A DNA stretch of 64,000 nucleotides, taken from CAWINY01 sp963837635. GTDB taxonomy: Bacteria > Acidobacteriota > Terriglobia > Terriglobales > Acidobacteriaceae. The translations under genes were made by a program, and so were the position numbers. Positions 53,820 through 64,000 of the stretch are shown piece after piece (position 1 is the first letter of the stretch; each line of letters begins with the position of its first letter). The stretch covers positions 1 to 64,000 of the forward strand of contig CAWINY010000006.1 of NCBI GenBank assembly GCA_963837635.1, in the 5' to 3' direction. The notes below the pieces were generated by a model. The model was not told the DNA's origin and ran no database searches. It worked only from the letters and a program-made list of their open reading frames with translations.

Positions 53820-54338
53820 CTACGCCGAGGAATTCTCCCCGGCGGAAACTTGTGTCTGCGCTTCGGCCTCGCCAGTCAAGGCCGCGATCGTCTTAGCCGA
53901 GCTGACTAGTTGGCCTCGCTCCAGCAGCTTGGCGAGATCCACCAGGATGATCAGCCGTCCGCCGACTTTACCCAAGCCGGTCACATATTTGATTTCGTTC
54001 TCTGCCAGGACACTCGGCGCCGGCGCGATCTCGTCTTCTGGAATCCGGAGAACCTCGTTCGCGGCATCCACGATCAAGCCCACTCTTTTGCCTTCAAGAT
54101 CCACCACCAGCACGCGGGCTTTATGGTTCGGCTCGACTCGGATGCCGAAGCGTTTGCGCAGATCCACCAGCGGGACGATCCGGCCCCGCAGATTGATCAC
54201 GCCTTCCACGCACCCGGGCGCATCGGGAACGTTGGTGATGATCTCCGGCACGCGCACGATCTCGTGCACCAGAGAAACCGGAAGGCCGAACGTCTCCTGG
54301 CCAATCCGAAAGCCGACGGTCTGCTGCTCCTTGGCCAC
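53820..54338 (-). CDS. cheW: Chemotaxis coupling protein CheW
   Basis: 172 residues of a single CheW/SH3-like domain: GFRIGQETFGLPVSLVHEIV, NVPDAPGCVEGVINLRGRIV and VDLRKRFGI, LVVDLEGKRVGLIVDAANEVLRI. It links chemoreceptors to CheA. The ATG at 54338 lies ten bases after the mcp stop, so they are probably one transcript, whereas cheR begins about 100 bases further on. Confidence 0.94.
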   Translation of the reverse strand: MAKEQQTVGFRIGQETFGLPVSLVHEIVRVPEIITNVPDAPGCVEGVINLRGRIVPLVDLRKRFGIRVEPNHKARVLVVDLEGKRVGLIVDAANEVLRIPEDEIAPAPSVLAENEIKYVTGLGKVGGRLIILVDLAKLLERGQLVSSAKTIAALTGEAEAQTQVSAGENSSA

Positions 54339-54347
54339 CGTGCGCTC

Positions 54348-56327
54348 CTATCCGCGGCCAGCGGCAGTGGCGGCTACCCGGAATCGCAGCTCTTCCCGTT
54401 GCGGCGGCATCTTCGCCCGGTCGGCTTCCAGGGTGAACCGCTCCATCAGATCCAGCAGCAGCCGCGACATCTTCGACATCTGTTCCGCCGAAACCGCCAG
54501 CTCGGTGGAACCGGAGGTCGAACGCTGAATCAACTCGCGCATGCGCTCCATGGCCTTGACCACGGCCTGCGTGCCCGAGGCCTGCTCTTCCACCGAGGAG
54601 TTGATCTCGTGCGTAATCTCGTTGAGCCGCGTGGTCGCCTTGGCGATCTGCGACGAGCCGTGCGACTGCTCGTTGGTGGCGGCGCCGATCTCCTGGGCAA
54701 ACTTGTAAACCTCGGTGACCACGTTGGAAATCTTGCGCAGCGCGTTGTTCAGTTCGTCGCCCAACAGGAGACCATCGTTGACGATGGAGGTGCTCTTGGT
54801 CATGTCCTCGACCGACTTGCGGGCTTCCTTCTGAATGCTCTGAATCAACTCGGAGATTTCCTTGGTGGATTGCGCCGACTTTTCCGCCAGCTTGCGCACT
54901 TCCTCCGCCACCACGGCAAATCCCAGACCGTGTTCGCCGGCGCGGGCGGCTTCGATGGCGGCGTTGAGCGCCAGCAGATTGGTCTGCTCGGAGATGTCAT
55001 CGATCACCTCGACGATCTTGCCGATATCCTCGGCGCGCTGGCCCAGCACGGCGATGAGCTGCGAAGAGGACTGAATGCTCTGGTTGATGCGCTGCAACCC
55101 GTCGGTCGCCATGTCCATGCTGGCTAGGCCACCCTGCACCTCCATGCGCGAGCGGTTGGAGATATCCAGCAGCACCTTGGCCGTATCGGCTACGCGCTGG
55201 ATGCTGGCTACCATCTGGTCGATCGAGGCCGAGGTCTCGGTGACGCTCATGCCCTGCATGTGCGTACTCTTGACCACGTTCTGCACATTGATGGACATCT
55301 CATGCATGGTGCTGCTGACTTCGTCGATGGCCGAGGAGGCCTGCACGCTGATGCGCGCCGACTCCTCCGACGCATTCGCCACCTGACCGGCGGCGCTGGA
55401 GACCTGGGTGGCGTTGGAGCGAACTGAACTGACCAGTTCGCCCAGACCCTCGGTGATGCGCCGGAAGGCCAAGCCCAGAGTGTCGCGTTTGGAGCGCGGC
55501 TCGACCTCGACCGCCAAATCGCCTTGGGCGATGGCGGTCGAGGCCTCCGACATCTCTTTCAGATAGGAAACCATGCTGCCGAAGCTGCGGCCCAGTTCGC
55601 CGATCTCGTCGGAGCCGTTGATGTCGATGGTGTGCTCCAGATCGCCCGACTCGGCGATGTCGCGGGCGACCCCCATCAGTTGTTCGAGGCGATCGGTAAT
55701 GGAAATGGAGGTTCGGAACGCCACGACCAAGCCGAAGATCACGATCAGCAGTGTGCCCACGACGGTGATGGTCTTGGTCACCATGGAGGCGAATTCATCA
55801 AATTGACGGCGCTGTTCCAAGACCGATTCGTTGGCTTTCAGCGCCTGCTCGATCAGATCGCTGGAGGCGGTCAGCGAGCGTCCCGGCTGCATTTGCAAAA
55901 AGAGCACTTGGAGATCGGCCACGCTCGCGTTCCCGGAATCGACCTGCTGGCGCTTGTCGAGCAGCGGCTTCGTAACCTGCTCGCCAAAGTTGCGCTCCTG
56001 CTCCCGCAGTCGAGCCAGCGCGCTACGTTCTTGGTCCGTGGTGGCTTTGGCTTCGGCCGACTGCAGCACCTCATTGAATTTGGCCAAGCCTTCGTTCATC
56101 TTGTCCAATGCGACCGGGTTACCCAGAAGATAGCTGCGCAGTTTCAGCTGGTTGTAAGTCACCTGAAAGCGCAGCTTCTCGTAAGTCTGCGCCGTCTCTT
56201 CGGCACGTCTGGTCTCCGCCCGGGCGCTACGCTCGCGCTGGATCGCGATCAGGTTGACGACAGACAAAATCGCCACTCCGGCCAGAATCAGTCCAAAACT
56301 CGAGTACAGCCTTTTGCGAATCGACAT
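54348..56327 (-). CDS. Methyl-accepting chemotaxis protein
   Basis: 659 residues: TM1 (about 11-30), a long helical periplasmic/extracytoplasmic region, likely a four-helix-bundle sensor (about 32-182), TM2 (about 184-204), HAMP (about 205-260), and a signalling domain with the conserved tip EQTNLLALNAAIEAARAG and VAEEVRKLAEKSAQ. No NWETF-type C-terminal tether is seen (it ends AATAAGRG). The ATG at 56327 has GGAGG nine bases upstream. It heads the chemotaxis operon. The ligand is unknown. Confidence 0.93.
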   Translation of the reverse strand: MSIRKRLYSSFGLILAGVAILSVVNLIAIQRERSARAETRRAEETAQTYEKLRFQVTYNQLKLRSYLLGNPVALDKMNEGLAKFNEVLQSAEAKATTDQERSALARLREQERNFGEQVTKPLLDKRQQVDSGNASVADLQVLFLQMQPGRSLTASSDLIEQALKANESVLEQRRQFDEFASMVTKTITVVGTLLIVIFGLVVAFRTSISITDRLEQLMGVARDIAESGDLEHTIDINGSDEIGELGRSFGSMVSYLKEMSEASTAIAQGDLAVEVEPRSKRDTLGLAFRRITEGLGELVSSVRSNATQVSSAAGQVANASEESARISVQASSAIDEVSSTMHEMSINVQNVVKSTHMQGMSVTETSASIDQMVASIQRVADTAKVLLDISNRSRMEVQGGLASMDMATDGLQRINQSIQSSSQLIAVLGQRAEDIGKIVEVIDDISEQTNLLALNAAIEAARAGEHGLGFAVVAEEVRKLAEKSAQSTKEISELIQSIQKEARKSVEDMTKSTSIVNDGLLLGDELNNALRKISNVVTEVYKFAQEIGAATNEQSHGSSQIAKATTRLNEITHEINSSVEEQASGTQAVVKAMERMRELIQRSTSGSTELAVSAEQMSKMSRLLLDLMERFTLEADRAKMPPQREELRFRVAATAAGRG

Positions 56328-56362
56328 CGCTGTCGCCTCCAAAACACCCAGGACAGTACCTA

Positions 56363-56400
56363 GCACTCGGTACTGAGTACTTGTACTTAGTACCGAGTGC
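56363..56400. repeat. 38-bp perfect hairpin
   Basis: GCACTCGGTACTGAGTACT at 56363 and its complement GTACTTAGTACCGAGTGC ending at 56400, with one mismatch near the loop. It is just upstream of the mcp start. Confidence 0.6.
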
Positions 56401-56420
56401 AAACCCAGAGTGCATACCGT

Positions 56421-56565
56421 CTTTGAAAGGGCGCGGCTTCAGCCGCGCCGAATGGATACCGAACAGCATCCGGCCTTTAGGCCCTGAGGTGATTGGTCCT
56501 CAGCGACTAAAGCCGGATTCCTGGGCGGCCAGGTGCGGCACGCCTGAAGGCGTGCCCTTTCAAAG
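56421..56565. repeat. 145-bp palindromic element, TTTGAAAGGGC family
   Basis: CTTTGAAAGGGCGCGGC at the left and GCACGCC...GTGCCCTTTCAAAG at the right, with GGCCTTTAGGCC and GACTAAAGCCGG nested. It closely resembles the element at 49191-49329. Confidence 0.8.
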
Positions 56566-57002
56566 CTCCAAACTCCACCAACCGTGGTTTCGCCACAGTA
56601 GCCTGTTCCGAGCGCTCACTTTCTGAATTGCGCTCCGCCGGGTCGTGGTGCAGCAAGAACCGCGAGGCCCGAAACTGAGTACTGGGTACTCGTAACTAAG
56701 AACTGCTGGATGTCCGGCCTAGGTAGAGGCAAACCGATTGCCATCCTATCCACTGCAGGTTTATGGAGGTAAGCTGCTTGTCTTCAACGTGATATCGTCA
56801 CGCAGGGACGAAGCGTGAAGTGAGATACTGTCTCAAACTCCTGGCCAATGCTCCTCTGATCGTCTCAGCGTGAGACAAGCGCGGGTAACCTCCCGGTGTC
56901 TCGCAATCCTGAAGGGCTTCAATTTTCTTGACTCAAAATGAGATTCCAGGGTACCTTGCAGTTTCCCCCTGCGGTACAGGTTTGCTCGGAATTCAGAAGG
57001 GT

Positions 57003-59872
<2,870 letters not shown>

Positions 59873-59876
<4 letters not shown>

Positions 59877-60254
59877 ACAACGCCCGCAATCCTATCCTGG
59901 TCATCGAAGATGAACCGTCGGTCATTGCCTTTCTCCGGGCCGTGCTCGAACGTAGTGGCTATTCCGTGACCTCAGTGGAGCGCGGGGTCGATGCCTTGGC
60001 CCTGCTCGCGGAAGGCGAGTACCACGGCATCATCTCGGACATGCGCACCCCGGGCGGGGTCGATGGCGCCGATGTGTACGCTTGGCTGCAGAAGCACCGG
60101 CCGGACCTGGCAAAGCGCCTGCTCTTCATCACCGGCGACATCGCCAGCGCGGAAACGGCCGCCACCCTGCACAACACGGGCGCGCCTTACATTGAGAAAC
60201 CTTTCCGCGTGCAGCAGTTGATCTCCGCAGTTCAAGAGAACTTTGGGGCACTCA

Positions 60255-60262
<8 letters not shown>
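59873..60262 (+). CDS. Single-domain response regulator
   Basis: 129 residues, receiver only: E12-D13 (LVIEDEPSV), phospho-acceptor D56 (GIISDMRTPGG), Thr in LLFITGD and K in YIEKPF. It lacks any output domain, so it probably passes phosphate on, or acts by protein contact. ATG at 59873 overlaps the kinase stop as ATGA, and its stop lies 8 bases inside the next gene. It is therefore part of a three-gene coupled unit. Confidence 0.9.
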
Positions 60263-61658
<1,396 letters not shown>

Positions 61659-62166
61659 CTGGGCTCCGAAAGAAAATTTTACACGGCGAGTAGAATGGGA
61701 AGCCCGGGGAGGGCGCATTCGTGCAAGTGATCTCGTTCATGAACATGAAGGGCGGCGTTGGCAAGACTACGCTAGCAGTTAATGTTGCTTATGGGCTGGC
61801 CTATTTTCATCGAAAGAATGTGCTGATCGTGGACGGCGATCCACAGTTCAACGCAACTCAGTATCTGTTGCAAGACAAGGCCTATCTGGCGCACATGGAA
61901 GATGCCAACAAGGGAACACTTAAGGACATATTCGTTCCGCGCCGCCCAGGTCCCGTTAACACCGTTCGCGGATCTTCTAGGGCAATCAATAAAACGAAAA
62001 TGAGCCTTGCTTCCTGTTCTGTCTCGATCTACAACCCCGGCCCCGGGCGCGGCAAGTTGGACTTAATCCCATCCACGTTACAGTTGATTGATATCGAGAC
62101 GTCGAAGCGCGGCACAGAGCGCAAGTTAAAGGTGTTTTTACGAGAAAAAGCTCTCGGGTATGACTA

Positions 62167-63060
62167 GAGCGTGTTTCATAAACAGCGCCTCAGCGTAATC
62201 CAGAAACAGGCAAGGTAGAAGAAGGCGCGGTAGGTGGAGAGCAGATGCTCATGACGAACCAGCAATCGGCGGAACTGGCCAAGCCATGCATTGGTTCGCT
62301 CCACGATCCAGCGACGCAGATACCGCCGCAGTTTACGGCCATCTTCGTAGCGCCGTTCCTTGTTGTTCTTGCGGTAGGGCGCAATCAGCTCGATGCCTCG
62401 CTTCTTCAGTCGCTCACGCAGCGGGTCGGAGTCATAACCACGGTCAGCGATTATGCGCTCGGGCTTTTGCCGCGGCCGTCCTTTCGGGCGCGGGACGCGG
62501 ACTTCGGCGAGCGTGGCTTCCGCAAGCGTAACTTCTGCCGGAGAGGCACTTTCCAGCCGAACTCCCAGCGGAAGACCTTGACCGTCGACCAGTACCATCC
62601 ACTTCGTTCCCTTGCCCCGCTTGGTTTTACCGACGGCAGCGCCCCTTTTTTTGCCGGCGCGAAGCTGCCGTCCAGGAAGGTCTCGTCCCACTGGAGCAGC
62701 CCTTCCTCATCCAGCGCACCGAGCAAGGCGCGCCACGCATTCAGCCAGACGCCTTCATCTTCCCATTGCTTCAACCGCCGCCAGCAGGTCGCGGGTGAGG
62801 GGAACTCGTCCGGCAGAAACCGCCATGCCGCTCCGGTTTGCAGAATCCACAGAATGCCTTCAAAACAGGCCCGGTTCGGTGCCCACGGTCGCCCCCGGTT
62901 GTCCCGCCGGCGCTTCGGTTCGGGAAGCAAAGGTTCAATCAGTTGCCACTGCTCGTCCGTCAACAGCTTCTGCCGCTTCTTCATGACAGAAGCTCATCAG
63001 TTCACCCGCCTCGTACGTAAGTACCTAAGCTGAGGCCGAACCTATTTATGAAACACGCTC
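62167..63060 (-). mobile_element. IS5-family insertion sequence, 894 bp
   Basis: Ends GAGCGTGTTTCATAAA (62167-62182) and TTTATGAAACACGCTC (63045-63060) are perfect 16-bp inverted repeats. A TA at 62165-62166 is repeated at 63061-63062, the expected 2-bp target duplication. It carries two overlapping transposase frames on the minus strand, as in the IS427 group. The intact ends, clean target duplication and undamaged host frame argue for recent insertion. Confidence 0.9.
62176..62984 (-). CDS. IS5-family transposase, two frames joined by frameshift
   Basis: Frame A (62984 down to 62451) starts MKKRQKLLTDEQWQLIEPLL and has GILWILQTGAAWRFLPDEF and CWRRLKQWEDEGVW, the N-terminal half. Frame B (to 62176) has VLVDGQGLPLGVRLESASPA, IIADRGYDSDPLRERLKKRG and RRWIVERTNAWLGQFRRL; these contain the D, D and E of the DDE motif (D in WDETFLDGS at the end of A, ADRGYDS, VERTNAW). 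The switch is probably at a run of seven A on the coding strand (T7 at 62648-62654), a typical slippery site. The product cuts and joins the element's ends. Confidence 0.85.
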
Positions 63061-63477
63061 TACGTAATTATTGATTGTCCTCCAACAATTTCAATATTTA
63101 CGCAAGCGGCTATTTTGGCGAGCGACAAATACTTGGTACCGATCAAGCCAGATCCGCTCTCAGTGATCGGGCTGCCGCTCCTTGAGCGATGGCTCGATGA
63201 GTACACCGATGATGAGGGAATTAAGGTTGATGCCGTAGGGCTGGTTTTTTCGCTTGTCCGTGGACCTATCCCAGCAGTCATGAGAGATGTTATGACAGAT
63301 CTTAGGTCCAAGCGAAACAGTGAGATATTCCAGGATTATTTAAGCCAATCGACTGACGTAGCTCGATCTGTTGATTCGCGCGAGCCGATTTTTATTCATA
63401 AGCGCAACTGCAAGACTTCCCGGCAGATTCAAGGGATTACCGCAGAATTCCTTAAGCGTACAACGTAGGAGATTTAA

Positions 63478-64000
63478 TTGGTTCAAGATCAAAAGCATCG
63501 AGCCCTGCTTCAGTTCATCAAAAAGATCGTGGAAGTTCCGGCAGGGCATTCCAAGGAAGATTTGATGATCTTTAGGAGCGTTGCATCTAAGGAGTACCCG
63601 TCCCTCATTCCTGTAATGGATGCTTATCTTAGATTGGCCGAGAAGGCAGATACGAATGTTTCGCCAGTGGAGAGGCGCCAGTCTAGGTCCAAGGAAGCCA
63701 GGCGCGGGGACCCGGCAATGCATCTATTCGATATGTTGCGGGACAAGCGCCTATTCCCGTCCAATTCAGACCTATCAAATTTTGCCGCCCGCGTGCTCCC
63801 GGGTATGAGTAGAACCCGGTTCGACAAAATGTCCCGGGGAGATATCGCGGCTAGAGTAATCGAATATCTCGAAACTAAAGATCGTCACACCCGAGATGAA
63901 CTGGAAGCTTCTATGAGGGAAGCGATGCTGTCAGGTTCCGACAAGGCGACCGATAGGAAGAGTTTTTTTACTGCGTGGGAGAAGATCATCAAGGGTATAG
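63478..64000 (+). CDS. Unrecognised protein downstream of the ParA-like gene (runs off the window)
   Basis: An open frame starts TTG at 63478, nine bases after the ParA stop, with AGGAGATTTAA directly upstream, a strong ribosome site. It is still open at 64000, giving at least 174 residues: ALLQFIKKIVEVPAGHSKED, YPSLIPVMDAYLRLAEKA, then a basic linker, LFDMLRDKRLFPSNSDLSNF, FDKMSRGDIAARVIEYLE and a helical tail. It looks all-helical and soluble, with no family I can name. Being cotranscribed with a ParA-type ATPase suggests the two proteins work together, but no function is claimed. Confidence 0.6.
   Translation, partial: MVQDQKHRALLQFIKKIVEVPAGHSKEDLMIFRSVASKEYPSLIPVMDAYLRLAEKADTNVSPVERRQSRSKEARRGDPAMHLFDMLRDKRLFPSNSDLSNFAARVLPGMSRTRFDKMSRGDIAARVIEYLETKDRHTRDELEASMREAMLSGSDKATDRKSFFTAWEKIIKGI

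Larger units (their letters stand above)
56328..57002. other. Divergent region between mcp and the large histidine kinase
   Basis: About 675 bases with two repeat features (56363-56400, 56421-56565) and no gene. It must hold the promoters of both the chemotaxis operon and the kinase operon, but I see no convincing -10/-35 or sigma-54 site. Confidence 0.45.
61721..63468 (+). pseudogene. ParA-like ATPase gene interrupted by an IS5-family element
   Basis: Part 1 (61721-62166) reads MQVISFMNMKGGVGKTTLAV (deviant Walker A KGGVGKTT) and VLIVDGDPQFNATQYLL; part 2 (63063-63468) continues YVIIDCPPTISIFTQAAILAS, then VPIKPDPLSVIGLPLLERW to KRTT and TAG. Removing the insertion and one TA restores a continuous 283-residue frame (852 bases including stop), with Y following GYD. 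ParA/Soj-like ATPases position DNA or protein complexes; one with a single domain and no ParB neighbour can serve other tasks. GTG at 61721 is the start, about 15 bases after GGGGAGGG. Composition is less GC-rich than its neighbours. Confidence 0.9.

Noticed and set aside
53910..55127. Long plus-strand frame opposite cheW and mcp
   Set aside because: High-GC shadow of the chemoreceptor; glycine/leucine/histidine-rich and without recognisable family.

Overview
The window reads as chromosomal DNA of an Acidobacteriota member, most likely a soil Terriglobia (Koribacter-like) organism. This rests on family content (GWxTD protein, Oar-type and plug-type TonB receptors with carboxypeptidase-regulatory N-domains, DUF4019, DUF2203, secreted YncE propellers), high GC, and many long intergenic palindromic elements. 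It is an inference; no rRNA is present.

Layout. 0.2-5.3 kb: a MarR regulator with an apparent double operator and a coupled membrane methyltransferase, a DUF4019 protein, a GWxTD protein, and three decayed genes (IS5 transposase end, HAD hydrolase, carboxypeptidase-regulatory protein). 5.3-19.7 kb: a histidine kinase/response regulator pair divergent from two consecutive copies of one three-gene module: TonB-dependent receptor, secreted YncE-like propeller, secreted calcineurin-like phosphoesterase. Both receptor genes are preceded by tandem 11-bp repeats, so the module may be one regulated uptake system, perhaps for a phosphorylated substrate. 19.7-22.8 kb: a scrap yard holding a tolC/RND-pump/mtgA chimera, a frameshifted integrase and a tRNA-Val. 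22.8-49 kb: mainly housekeeping and metabolism: PilZ, LolA-like, NfnAB, a sigma-54 activator lacking its DNA-binding domain, an orphan OmpR regulator, SOD, HtpX, universal stress protein, a sugar aminotransferase, an unusual phosphoribosyltransferase-kinase protein with a small partner, SH3 lipoprotein, nadA (frameshifted), moaA, metY, an SRPBCC protein, an Fe-S protein and a class V aminotransferase.

48.2-56.3 kb is a chemotaxis locus on the minus strand, transcribed mcp-cheW-cheR-cheA-cheB-(palindromic element)-cheY-cheX. Its genes overlap by 4 bases in several places, implying translational coupling. Divergently, 57.0-61.7 kb holds a GAF/PAS hybrid-free histidine kinase, a lone receiver and an NtrC-type activator, also overlapping. 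The right end has a ParA-like ATPase gene cut by an IS5-family element with a TA target duplication (removing it restores the frame exactly), followed by an unrecognised gene that runs off the window.

The recurring themes are (i) joined gene fragments and decayed genes, (ii) several families of 30-200 bp intergenic inverted repeats, and (iii) signal transduction. No CRISPR array, rRNA or recognisable riboswitch was found.
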